A DNA stretch of 33,157 nucleotides from an uncultured Spartobacteria bacterium (lineage in GTDB: Bacteria; Verrucomicrobiota; Verrucomicrobiia; Chthoniobacterales; Terrimicrobiaceae). Below, piece by piece: positions 9,109 through 17,274 of the stretch. Each line of letters opens with the position of its first letter. The stretch's first letter is position 1. The stretch lies in contig CALFPA010000087.1 of NCBI GenBank assembly GCA_937919825.1, positions 1 to 33,157 of the forward strand, in the 5' to 3' direction. The notes under the pieces were generated by a model. It did not search any database, was not told where the DNA came from, and saw only the letters and a program-made list of their open reading frames with translations. A program made the position numbers and the translations under genes.

Positions 9109-10614
9109 ATGCTGGAAGGAATTTGCTATCTCGTCGGCGCGGGTCCTGGCGACCCGTTGCTACTCACGCTCAAGGGCCGCCACTGCTTGGAACGCGCGGA
9201 TGTCGTGGTCTATGACTACCTCTGCAATCCCGAGCTTTTAAAATGGGCGCCCGTTGACGCCGAAAAACTCTACGTCGGCAAAAAAGCCGGTGCCCACACG
9301 ATGCGCCAAGAGGACATCGATGCGCTTCTGATTTCCAAAACCCAGGCCGGAAAAACAGTCGCCCGGCTCAAGGGCGGCGATCCATTTGTTTTTGGGCGGG
9401 GTGGTGAGGAGGCCGAGGCTTTGGCCGCCGCAGGATGCCGCTTCGAGATCGTGCCAGGTGTTAGTTCCGCCATCGCAGGACCGGCCTACGCCGGAATCCC
9501 GGTGACCCACCGCAAGCACACCTCGATGTTCACGATTTTCACAGGTCACGAGGATCCCACAAAACCCGACGCCTCGCTGGACTACAAAGCCCTCGCGACC
9601 TCTCCCGGCACAAAAGTCATGCTCATGGGCATCGAGCGTTTGCGCTCCATCACCGCCCGACTCCGCGAGGAGGGAATGCCGGCGGAAACACCCGTCGCCC
9701 TCGTGCGCTGGGCGAGCACGGGATACCAAAAAACCCTCGTCGGCACGGTTACGAATATCGCCGAAAAGGCGGAGGCGGTTTCTTTTGAGGCTCCGGCTGT
9801 CGCGATTTTTGGCGAGGTGGTGAACCTCCGTGAACCCCTGAACTGGTTTGAAAGCCTCCCGCTTTTTGGCAAACGCATCGCCGTCACTCGCACGCAGTCT
9901 CAGGCCGGGGAACTCGTTGCCAGCTTGCGAGAGCTGGGAGCCGACGCCTACGAGATGCCAACGATCCGAATCGAGCCCGCTCCAGATAAACGGGAATTCT
10001 ACGAATTGGTCGCCTACGCCCACACCTACGAATGGTTGATCTTTACGAGCCCGAACGGTGTGGATGCTTTCTTCAAGGCCTTCTACGAACTCTACAAGGA
10101 CGCCCGAAGCCTCGGGGGAGTTCGTATCGCGGTGATCGGCCCCGCCACGGCCGAGCGCGTTCGTTCCAACCGGCTCGAGGTCGATCTCATCCCTGAAAAA
10201 CATATCGCCGGCGAGATCGTTCCAGCCCTCCAGAAAGAAACCACCATTGATAATCTGAAAATCCTGCTCGTTCGCGGTGAGAAGGCCCGCGACGAGCTCC
10301 CCAAGGAACTTTCCCGCCTTGGCGCGATCACGGACGAGGCTCTGGCCTACCGCACCCTTCCCGAGTCTGCCGACTCCTTGGGCATCGCACGCTATCGACG
10401 GGAGGGCGCCGACATGGTGACTTTTACGAGTGCTTCGACGGCGGAGAATTTCCATGCCCTCGAATTACCAACCGACAAAAATGTGAGCTTCGCAAGCATT
10501 GGGCCGATTACCTCCAAGGCGATGCGATCCTTGGAAATGCCTGTTGCACTAGAGGCAAAAAGTCATGACATTCCGGGCTTGATTCAAGCGATCGTCGGTT
10601 TTTATAAAAAATAA
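9109..10614 (+). CDS. cobA-hemD: Fused uroporphyrinogen-III C-methyltransferase / uroporphyrinogen-III synthase
   Basis: A 501-residue bifunctional enzyme. Residues 1 to about 245 are a SAM-dependent uroporphyrinogen-III methyltransferase with YLVGAGPGDP (8-16), RLKGGDPFVFGRG (86-98) and VPGVSSA (115-121), making precorrin-2 for siroheme or cobalamin. Residues about 250-501 are uroporphyrinogen-III synthase, with IAVTRTQSQAGELVASLREL at its start and FTSPNGVDAFF and TFTSASTAENF as its repeated half-domain motifs. The fusion closes the tetrapyrrole ring and then methylates it. The frame is open upstream to 8836, but that part is the antisense of the coiled-coil gene; the ATG at 9109 gives the canonical N-terminus. 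No hemA or hemC is nearby. Confidence 0.95.
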   Translation: MLEGICYLVGAGPGDPLLLTLKGRHCLERADVVVYDYLCNPELLKWAPVDAEKLYVGKKAGAHTMRQEDIDALLISKTQAGKTVARLKGGDPFVFGRGGEEAEALAAAGCRFEIVPGVSSAIAGPAYAGIPVTHRKHTSMFTIFTGHEDPTKPDASLDYKALATSPGTKVMLMGIERLRSITARLREEGMPAETPVALVRWASTGYQKTLVGTVTNIAEKAEAVSFEAPAVAIFGEVVNLREPLNWFESLPLFGKRIAVTRTQSQAGELVASLRELGADAYEMPTIRIEPAPDKREFYELVAYAHTYEWLIFTSPNGVDAFFKAFYELYKDARSLGGVRIAVIGPATAERVRSNRLEVDLIPEKHIAGEIVPALQKETTIDNLKILLVRGEKARDELPKELSRLGAITDEALAYRTLPESADSLGIARYRREGADMVTFTSASTAENFHALELPTDKNVSFASIGPITSKAMRSLEMPVALEAKSHDIPGLIQAIVGFYKK

Positions 10615-10678
10615 ACGACCACTTCCCTGCATCCCTATGGATACCGACTGCGTAATCACTTAATATGCCGTTAAGTAA

Positions 10679-11098
10679 ATGATCGCCGACTTGTCAGAAA
10701 TCTCTATCTCGCGGGTTCCCGAAGGTCTTTCGGACAGAAAAACGCAAACGCTTTTCAAAAAAATAACCCGCCGGATTTCCTCGGAGCCCGCCCGATTGCA
10801 AACGGACGCCAAGGGCCTCATCACCTCGGTGAATCCTGCTTTTACCCGGCTTTGTGGCCACACTTTCGAGGAAATGAAAGGGCGCAAGCCCGGGGCTATG
10901 CTTCAAGGTCCAGAGTCCTCCCGCGAGAGCATTGAAATCCTGCGCCACGCGATTCGGAATGGAGTTCCCTGCGTGACCGAGTTGGTCAACTACCACAAAA
11001 ACAATATCCCCTATCGCGTGAGGATCGATCTTCGTCCCATGCTCTCCGATTCTGGAAAAGTCATCGGGTTTGAAGCCGAGGAGTATCTGTTGGACTAA
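10679..11098 (+). CDS. Single-domain PAS protein (LOV-like fold without the flavin cysteine)
   Basis: A 139-residue protein that is essentially one PAS domain: LQTDAKGLITSVNPAFTRLC, then the KGRKPGAMLQGPES loop, and a closing strand pair ending SGKVIGFEAEEYLLD. The order resembles LOV domains, but where photoactive LOV has the GRNCRFLQ cysteine this protein reads GRKPGAMLQ, so no cysteinyl-flavin adduct can form. There is no output domain, so it may act by protein-protein contact. The last 38 bases overlap the 3' end of bioF on the opposite strand. It starts 64 bp after the cobA-hemD fusion. What it senses is unknown. Confidence 0.8.
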   Translation: MIADLSEISISRVPEGLSDRKTQTLFKKITRRISSEPARLQTDAKGLITSVNPAFTRLCGHTFEEMKGRKPGAMLQGPESSRESIEILRHAIRNGVPCVTELVNYHKNNIPYRVRIDLRPMLSDSGKVIGFEAEEYLLD

Positions 11099-12254
11099 TC
11101 TTCGCCAACTCGGCGGCGAGTGTTTGGATATTCTCCGGCGAGTGTTTGGCGGTCAGGGCGACTCGCAATCTCGCGGAGCCTTTGGCCACGGTCGGGTAGC
11201 GAATCGCCGGAACCAACAATCCGGCATCGAGTAATTGAGCAGACACATCCATCGCTTCCGATTCGCCGCCGATTATGCAAGGGATGATCGCGGCCGGAGA
11301 TTCTTCCAACCCCAATTGCTCTCCTGCATACGCGAGGTTTTGGCGGAGCGAGGCCCGCAGGGCATCACCCTCGCTCGAGCGGCAAATCCTCAGAGCCTCC
11401 CGAGCCGCAGCCGCCGCCGGAGCAGGCTGGGCTGTGGAAAAAATAAAGCTCCGCGCGCTGTTGATCAGAAATTCCCGCAAGGCCTCGCTCCCGGCAATGT
11501 AGGCCCCGTGCGCGCCAAGGGCCTTGCCGAGAGTTCCCATCTGGATCTCGATCCGATCAGAAACTCCCTCGCGATCGGCCAGTCCCCTTCCCTCTTCGCC
11601 GAGAACCCCGACCGCATGGGCCTCATCAAGCAAAAGCCAAGCCCCGAAGCGCTCTTTCAGCGCGACCAATTCGGCCACAGGAGCTAGATCGCCATCCATG
11701 CTGTAAACGGACTCAGCGACCACCAGCACGCGGGCATGCGGGTATTTTTCCCTGGCCCACCGGAGATGACTTTCCAACTTCCCGAGATCGTTGTGGTGAA
11801 AAACCCGGATCGTCGCGCGGCTCAATCGAGCGCCATCCACCAGACAGGCATGCGAGAGTTTGTCTAAAATCACAACATCCCCAGCACCACACAGCGCGGG
11901 GATCGTTCCCAGTGCCGCCGCATAACCACTCGAAAAACTCAACGCCGCGGGCGTCCGCTTGAAGTCGGCAATCGCTGCTTCCAATTCCTCGTGCGCAGAA
12001 AGCGTGCCGCAGACGAGTCGTGACGCCCCGGACCCAAATCCTCCCCTCTCCCACTCCGCCATCGCGGCATCGCGCAAGGCGGGATGGTTCGCCAAGCCGA
12101 GATAATCGTTGGAGGAAAAATTCAGCAGCTCCCGACCATCGCGCCGAACCTTAATTCCCTGAGGTCCCTCGATCGATAGAAGATGCCGACGCAAGGAACA
12201 GCGGCTGATTTCCTCCAACTTTTCCGCAAGAAAATCCTCGAGTGCGTGATCCAT
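11061..12254 (-). CDS. bioF: 8-amino-7-oxononanoate synthase
   Basis: A PLP enzyme that joins pimeloyl-ACP (or CoA) and alanine to give 8-amino-7-oxononanoate, the first step of the conserved biotin ring pathway. The 397-residue product has NFSSNDYLGLA (45-55), FHHNDLGKLE (152-161), DEAHAVGVLGEEGRG (210-224) and the PLP lysine in TLGKALGAHG (Lys 244). Related alpha-oxoamine synthases (Kbl, HemA, Spt) share the fold; the HNDLGKLE and the 397-residue length favour BioF. The ATG follows the pdxJ stop with no gap. No bioA, bioB or bioD is in the window. The 3' end overlaps the convergent PAS gene by 38 bp. Confidence 0.9.
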   Translation of the reverse strand: MDHALEDFLAEKLEEISRCSLRRHLLSIEGPQGIKVRRDGRELLNFSSNDYLGLANHPALRDAAMAEWERGGFGSGASRLVCGTLSAHEELEAAIADFKRTPAALSFSSGYAAALGTIPALCGAGDVVILDKLSHACLVDGARLSRATIRVFHHNDLGKLESHLRWAREKYPHARVLVVAESVYSMDGDLAPVAELVALKERFGAWLLLDEAHAVGVLGEEGRGLADREGVSDRIEIQMGTLGKALGAHGAYIAGSEALREFLINSARSFIFSTAQPAPAAAAAREALRICRSSEGDALRASLRQNLAYAGEQLGLEESPAAIIPCIIGGESEAMDVSAQLLDAGLLVPAIRYPTVAKGSARLRVALTAKHSPENIQTLAAELAKISPTDTPRLQTR

Positions 12255-12992
12255 TTATTCTTTGCAAACCAACCGGCGCATTTCGGCAACCGCTTGATGA
12301 AGGCCCACGGAGACCGCCCGCGAAATGATCGAGTGGCCAATATTTAATTCCTCCAACCCGGGCAGAGCCAGGATCGCGGCGGTATTTTCGTAGTTAAGTC
12401 CATGGCCCGCATTGACGCGGAGACGAAGGTCGAGGGCGAGTTGCGCACCTTGGTGGAGTTTTTCCAACTCGCGGTCGCGAGCCGCTCCCAACGCATTCGC
12501 GTAGGCGCCGGTGTGGAGTTCCACAAATTCCGCGCGCAGCTCAGCCGCGGCTCGAATTTGATGTTCCTCGGGATCGATGAAGAGGCTCACACGCGCCCCG
12601 GCGTCCTGGAGTTGGGTGACGACCACCCGCAAACGCCCGATCTGCCCCGCGCAATCCAACCCGCCTTCGGTCGTCACCTCCTGGCGTTTTTCGGGAACCA
12701 GACAAACATCGTGTGGCTTCACCCGAAGGGCGATTTGGACGATGTCGTCGGAGAGTCCCATTTCGAGGTTGAGCTTGGTGGTGATCCGTTCGCGGAGCTC
12801 GAAAATGTCCCGATCTTGGATGTGGCGACGATCCTCCCTCAAATGCGCCGTGATCCCGACAGCACCGGCTTTTTCAGCGACCAGCGCAGCAGTCACCGGA
12901 TCGGGTTCTGCATTCGGGCTCTGTGGCGTTTCGCGGTAGCGGGCCTGCCGCAAGGTGGCGACATGGTCGATATTAACTCCAAGACTAGGCAT
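12255..12992 (-). CDS. pdxJ: Pyridoxine 5'-phosphate synthase
   Basis: PdxJ condenses 1-deoxyxylulose 5-phosphate with 3-amino-1-hydroxyacetone 1-phosphate to pyridoxine phosphate, in the DXP-dependent vitamin B6 route. The 245-residue TIM-barrel protein begins [20 protein letters not shown] and contains [44 protein letters not shown] and [13 protein letters not shown], all characteristic. I use the ATG ending at 12992; an ATG four codons upstream (13004) is possible, and further extension upstream is not supported by the family. Its stop codon abuts the bioF start. The two are probably one transcript, with bioF consuming the PLP pathway product as cofactor. Confidence 0.95.
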   Translation of the reverse strand: MPSLGVNIDHVATLRQARYRETPQSPNAEPDPVTAALVAEKAGAVGITAHLREDRRHIQDRDIFELRERITTKLNLEMGLSDDIVQIALRVKPHDVCLVPEKRQEVTTEGGLDCAGQIGRLRVVVTQLQDAGARVSLFIDPEEHQIRAAAELRAEFVELHTGAYANALGAARDRELEKLHQGAQLALDLRLRVNAGHGLNYENTAAILALPGLEELNIGHSIISRAVSVGLHQAVAEMRRLVCKE

Positions 12993-13086
12993 ACCCCTGA
13001 TCATTCCGTTGAGGAGTTCCCGGGGCAAGACCGGCGTCGAGGGGCGATGCCTCGGGCTTGATTGCAGACGGCCCCGCACTTATCCC

Positions 13087-14622
13087 ATGCGGGTGAATTT
13101 CAAGGCCCTCAAAGCCCACCTTCCCGAGATTGCCATCCTGCTCGTTGCAATTTTTCTGCGCGTGTGGCTGATCGAGATCAAGCCCGCCCACTTCGATGAG
13201 GGGATCAATGGCTGGTTCGCCGACCAAATGCGGGCCACGGGTTACCACAAATATGACCCCACGAATTACCACGGCCCGCTCCACTTCTACGCCGTGTTTC
13301 TTTCCCAAACCCTCTTCGGCCGCGAGCTCTGGGCCCTGCGGCTCCCGGCGATTCTGGCGAGCATCCTGAGCATTCTCGCCCTCTTCCGATTCCGGGATTA
13401 TTTCGGCCAACCCACAGCGCGATTTGCCGCTCTCGCGATGGCCCTGTCGCCCGCATATGTCTTCTACGGCCGCTATTCGATCCACGAATCTTGGCAGGTT
13501 CTCTTCTCGATTTTACTCCTCCATGCGGTCCTCGGCCTTTGGCAGACCGGCGCACGCAAGCACCTATTCCTTCTCGCCACGTCCATCACCGGAATGATCC
13601 TCACCAAGGAAACCTATGTCCTCCACATCGGTTGCCTCGTTCTTGCTGTCCCCGTGCTTTTGATTTGGAAATTCCCCTCGCCTCCCAGCCCAGGCTGGCC
13701 GCTCGCGAAGCCGGATTGGACGCGCGATGATGTCGTCACAGCCTTTGGCGTTTCCGCGATCGTGCTTGTCTTTTTCTACTCGGGAACCTTTCTCGACTTC
13801 CGCGCCGTCAGCGGACTTTGGGAAACCCACGCGGCTTGGTTCAAAACGGGCATGGAGGCCGGCGGACACGAAAAAACCGCCTACGATCTCGTTGGTCCGC
13901 TCAATTACTACTGGCTCGCCTTGATGGCGCGTTGCTTCGAGTGGCCGGCCCTTCTGGGGGTCATCGCGGGGCTTCGATTCATCATGCCCTCCGATTCGCG
14001 ATACCGCTATGTGGCCATCACCGCCGCCGGCACCCTGCTCGCCTACTCGATTGTCTCTTACAAAACGCCCTGGTGCATCATTTCGATGCTCTGGCCGTTC
14101 TACCTCCTCCTCGGTGCGGTAATTCAGGAGGCTGTTTCAAAAACCCACCGCCGCACTCTTTGGTGGCTCATTGTGCCGCTGCTCGCCGGGTCGCTCTACT
14201 ACGGCGTGCGCTTGAATTTCTTTATCTTCACCGATGACAGCGAACCCTATGTCTATGTGCAGACCTACGAGGACATCAACGGACTCACCAAACCCGTCCT
14301 CCAAGCCGCCAAACTCGACCCCGATGGATATCAGATGGAAGGCGCCATCATGCTCGACAGCTACTACCCGCTGCCTTGGATTTTCGGGGACTTCACCCGC
14401 ATCGGGTATTTTAACAAAGACCACCAGCCCTCCAGCTGGAACCACGACTTTATCGTCATCGACTCCGCGCAGGAATCCGAGATCGAACCCAAACTCTCCC
14501 GGGCCTATCTGAAAATCCCATTTCGCCTGCGCAGCGGCCAGGAACCCTGCACCGCCTACCTGGCCGCCGAGAAATTCGAACAAGTCGTGGGACGAAAACC
14601 CGACATCGTGCCGACGCCGTGA
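13087..14622 (+). CDS. TIGR03663-like polytopic membrane glycosyltransferase-type protein (copy 2)
   Basis: A 511-residue membrane protein homologous to the one at 2403-3866. It shares the acidic pair in PAHFDEGINGWF (DE at 37-38) and TNYHGPLHFY (HGP at 62-64), then FYGRYSIHESW, ILTKETY and SYKTPWCI, which match TKETFGI and SYKTPWLAM in copy 1. About ten hydrophobic segments are followed by a soluble tail containing YYPLPWIFGD, also mirrored in copy 1 as GYWPLPWYLRG. It is likely a GT-C type transferase using a lipid-linked sugar; the acceptor is unknown. The next gene overlaps its stop, indicating coupling with a second membrane protein. Confidence 0.8.
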   Translation: MRVNFKALKAHLPEIAILLVAIFLRVWLIEIKPAHFDEGINGWFADQMRATGYHKYDPTNYHGPLHFYAVFLSQTLFGRELWALRLPAILASILSILALFRFRDYFGQPTARFAALAMALSPAYVFYGRYSIHESWQVLFSILLLHAVLGLWQTGARKHLFLLATSITGMILTKETYVLHIGCLVLAVPVLLIWKFPSPPSPGWPLAKPDWTRDDVVTAFGVSAIVLVFFYSGTFLDFRAVSGLWETHAAWFKTGMEAGGHEKTAYDLVGPLNYYWLALMARCFEWPALLGVIAGLRFIMPSDSRYRYVAITAAGTLLAYSIVSYKTPWCIISMLWPFYLLLGAVIQEAVSKTHRRTLWWLIVPLLAGSLYYGVRLNFFIFTDDSEPYVYVQTYEDINGLTKPVLQAAKLDPDGYQMEGAIMLDSYYPLPWIFGDFTRIGYFNKDHQPSSWNHDFIVIDSAQESEIEPKLSRAYLKIPFRLRSGQEPCTAYLAAEKFEQVVGRKPDIVPTP

Positions 14623-16256
14623 TGCCTGCAGGCCCCTCCTCACCTAGGGAAATCCTCTCCCGTGCCGCCACCGGGTTGCTCGTTGCCGCTTCGATTGCGG
14701 TGATGACGGGAATCGCCTGCGCTTTTTCCACAAAAGGAATCACCCAGCCCGGCGCCATTTTTTCGCTGGGAAGCGGGGTGATGGCAGGCTTCCTCGCCTT
14801 TCTTCTCAGCCGGGATCCTAATCAACCCACGCCAAGCGCTTGGGATATCCTGATGCTTGCGATCTTCGGCATCGCCTCGTTCCGCGCCTTCGCGTGGCTG
14901 CTTTACGCCGTTGGAAATTCCTGGCGAATCCTTTCACCGAACAATCTCGGCGACCTCTCACTGCACATTCAATTTATCCGCTACTTTGCCGAAGGGGCCC
15001 CGTTCTGGCCGGAGAGCCCGATCCTCTCCGGAGTTCCCCTCACCTACCCGATCGGAGCCGATTTTTTTAATAGCCTCCTTTGTCTCGCAGGAATGCCACT
15101 CGAGCGCGGCTTGATCTGGACTGGTTTGGCGGGCGCGGCCCTGTCCGCTTGGGCGCTCTGGCGATGGGGCGGCGCGTTTGCCCTTGCGGCGTTGCTCTTC
15201 AACGGTGGACTTCTCGGATTCGCCGTATTCCAGACCGGCCAAATCGAGGACTATCAAACCGGCGCTGCCTGGAAAAATTTCTTCCTCACAATGATGGTTC
15301 CTCAACGCGGGATGCTGTTCGCCCTGCCGGCAGGGTTGCTCCTGCTTCGTTGCTGGCGGGAGGATTTTTTTGGAAATGGCTCGGGCGTCCCGCGCCTCTT
15401 GCAATTTCTCCTCTATGTCTCGATGCCCCTATTCAGCGTTCACAGCTTCCTCTTCCTGAGCCTCACGCTTGCCTCCATTTTCGTGTTCCAGCCCTCCTCG
15501 AGATGGAGGCTTCTGGGATTTGTTGCCTTGGCAATTCCTCCTGCCACTCTCGGAGTGTGGTTCGTTACGGGAGGATTCTCTGCGGCCTCCGGTGTGCGGT
15601 GGCTGCCCGGTTGGATGCAGGGCGATGACGGTTGGAAGTTTTGGGCTCTCAATTTCGGAATCCTTCTCGTCATGGCTCCCTTCTTTTTCTGGAAAGCAAT
15701 TGTTCGTGGAAACCCAGAGTCTCGGGCCTTTGGAGGGGTCTCGATGGGTGTCTTCATCCTGTGCTTTCTCGTCGCGTTTGCCCCCTGGGAGTGGGACAAC
15801 ACGAAGCTCCTCATCTGGGCCTGGCTCGTAGCAGCTCCCATGATCTGGAGCTTAGTCATCAAGCCACTCCCCTCGATTCAAAGAGCCACCCTTTGCGTGT
15901 TGTTGTTTTTCTCCGGTGCCGTGTCCCTCGTCGGTGGACTGGACCGGCGCCATGGCTACGACTTGGCCTCGCGAGAGGAATTAGCGGCGACCCGCATCGC
16001 GTTCCAGGATGTTCCCGCGCTGGACCGGATTGCTATTGAACCCAGATTCAACCATCCCGTCATTCTCCTGGGGCGTCCGGTGGTTTGCGGCTACGAGGGG
16101 CATTTGTGGAGTCACGGACTCGACTACCGGGAAAAGCTCGCGAAACTCCGCAAAGTCCTCGCTCTCGAAGCTGGCTGGATCGAGGCTGCCAAAGAAATCG
16201 GAGCGAAATGGGTGCTGCCAACCGGCCAGTCCAAACCGGTCAAAGTGCCCGAGTGA
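14619..16256 (+). CDS. Polytopic membrane protein, 545 residues
   Basis: A large integral membrane protein with roughly twelve hydrophobic segments and a soluble C-terminal region (about 460-545). No catalytic motif is certain. An early loop carries SPNNLGDLSLHIQFIRYFAE, then SGVPLTYPIGADFFN, which resembles the extracytoplasmic loop of GT-C membrane glycosyltransferases, with an acidic residue near the first loop. Later AFAPWEWDNTKLLIWAW and the tail GLDYREKLAKLRKVL are recognisable but unassigned. A GTG at 14619 overlaps the upstream stop by 4 bases and an ATG at 14622 by one; either may be the start. It probably works with the upstream TIGR03663-like protein in surface glycan or glycoprotein assembly, which is inference. 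Confidence 0.75.
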   Translation: MMPAGPSSPREILSRAATGLLVAASIAVMTGIACAFSTKGITQPGAIFSLGSGVMAGFLAFLLSRDPNQPTPSAWDILMLAIFGIASFRAFAWLLYAVGNSWRILSPNNLGDLSLHIQFIRYFAEGAPFWPESPILSGVPLTYPIGADFFNSLLCLAGMPLERGLIWTGLAGAALSAWALWRWGGAFALAALLFNGGLLGFAVFQTGQIEDYQTGAAWKNFFLTMMVPQRGMLFALPAGLLLLRCWREDFFGNGSGVPRLLQFLLYVSMPLFSVHSFLFLSLTLASIFVFQPSSRWRLLGFVALAIPPATLGVWFVTGGFSAASGVRWLPGWMQGDDGWKFWALNFGILLVMAPFFFWKAIVRGNPESRAFGGVSMGVFILCFLVAFAPWEWDNTKLLIWAWLVAAPMIWSLVIKPLPSIQRATLCVLLFFSGAVSLVGGLDRRHGYDLASREELAATRIAFQDVPALDRIAIEPRFNHPVILLGRPVVCGYEGHLWSHGLDYREKLAKLRKVLALEAGWIEAAKEIGAKWVLPTGQSKPVKVPE

Positions 16257-16598
16257 TCAGGACGGAATCGCCCGCCAAAGCATCACCAAAATGGTGAGAA
16301 GAATCAGGCAAAGAGCGAGGAATTTAACCCGGGCCGCGTTGAGATCCTTGCTCAGACGGGTCTTGCCGCGACGCATCGGCTGAGCGCTCCGCGAAACCCT
16401 CGCTCCACCCAGCGAAATCGAGGGAGCCGTGAGCTCCGCCTTGAGGGTCGTCTTTTTCTCTTTCTCGATCTGCTTGGGAATTTTCACCAGCAATCGGTTC
16501 AGCTCGACCTCACGCTTTTTGAGATCGAGTTGCGCTTTGTCCAATTGACGCTGGGCGTCGGTGACTTTTGTGGATGAGGAAAATTTTTTTAGAGACAT
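16257..16598 (-). CDS. Small coiled-coil protein with C-terminal membrane anchor
   Basis: A 113-residue protein of unknown function. Residues about 10-55 are a charged coiled coil (DAQRQLDKAQLDLKKREVEL, then KQIEKEKKTTLK), a basic linker follows (QPMRRGKTRLSKDL), and residues about 90-110 are one hydrophobic helix (FLALCLILLTILVMLWRAI), giving a tail-anchored topology with the coiled coil in the cytoplasm. It starts 3 bp after the stop of another coiled-coil, tail-anchored protein, so the two probably form a complex. The stop abuts the stop of the convergent membrane-protein gene with no spacer. Confidence 0.7.
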   Translation of the reverse strand: MSLKKFSSSTKVTDAQRQLDKAQLDLKKREVELNRLLVKIPKQIEKEKKTTLKAELTAPSISLGGARVSRSAQPMRRGKTRLSKDLNAARVKFLALCLILLTILVMLWRAIPS

Positions 16599-16601
16599 GT
16601 C

Positions 16602-17219
16602 TTAGCGACCGGATGTGACAGACCAGATGTAAACAAGGAGGGCCACCAAGGCGATAGCCTGAATCGGCAGGGTGAAAGCGAATCCGCTCTTCAGCCAATA
16701 GATAAATCCACGCTCCTCTTCAGCGAGTTGGTAGTCCATTTCCTGCATCGGCAAAGAAACCTCCCCGGAGGTGTCCACGGAGAGTTTGGCTTGAGCCTTG
16801 ATGTATTCCGAGCGGGCGTCTTCGACAGAACTGAGCGCCTTGCTGAGCTCGCGGGGGAGATCTTGGGGCAACCAACCGCGGGAATTGATCGAATCAATTT
16901 GGTGAAGGTGCTGGGTGAAGGAATTGTAAATCGTGTGCATCTGCTCCACGCGTTTCTGCGACTCTTCGATTTCGCGTTGAACGACCACCAGAGCCCGCGT
17001 GAGCTTATCGAGCATTTCGGTGCGCCCCTGCTCGAGCGAGTCTTGGCGACGCTTCAACTCTTCCAGACGCGCCTTCTCGCGTTCGATCTCTTCTTGTTTT
17101 TGCTTGAGGCTTTCCAGCTCCGCGCGGACTTGCTGCACCTTGTCTCCGAGTTCGCCGGAGGTTTCTGCATCAAGATTGAGGAGGGATTCGGAGAGGGGGG
17201 CGCGCGGGTCGGATGACAT
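16602..17219 (-). CDS. Coiled-coil protein with C-terminal membrane anchor, 205 residues
   Basis: Unknown function. Residues about 20-100 form a long coiled coil (ELGDKVQQVRAELESLKQKQ, EEIEREKARLEELKRRQDSL), a middle region follows (INSRGWLPQDLPRELSKALS), and residues about 180-200 are a single membrane helix (FTLPIQAIALVALLVYIWSV) ending almost at the C-terminus. There is no signal peptide, so most of the protein should be cytoplasmic. It is in a minus-strand row with a secreted protein upstream (55 bp) and a second tail-anchored coiled-coil protein downstream (3 bp). The paired layout suggests a membrane-tethered hetero-oligomer. Confidence 0.75.
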   Translation of the reverse strand: MSSDPRAPLSESLLNLDAETSGELGDKVQQVRAELESLKQKQEEIEREKARLEELKRRQDSLEQGRTEMLDKLTRALVVVQREIEESQKRVEQMHTIYNSFTQHLHQIDSINSRGWLPQDLPRELSKALSSVEDARSEYIKAQAKLSVDTSGEVSLPMQEMDYQLAEEERGFIYWLKSGFAFTLPIQAIALVALLVYIWSVTSGR

Positions 17220-17274
17220 GATGCTCGGTAGGCTTATCCACGCTCACAAGAAACCTCCAGAAAAAATCCGGAGA

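Noticed and set aside
9238-10455. A 405-codon minus-strand open frame
   Set aside because: It is the antisense of cobA-hemD with no family motif; GC-rich third positions keep such frames open.
10805-11090. LOV blue-light photoreceptor
   Set aside because: The adduct-forming cysteine of the GRNCRFLQ loop is absent.
12993-13079. N-terminal extension of pdxJ
   Set aside because: PdxJ begins at the [14 protein letters not shown] segment in the family; the added residues show no conservation pattern.
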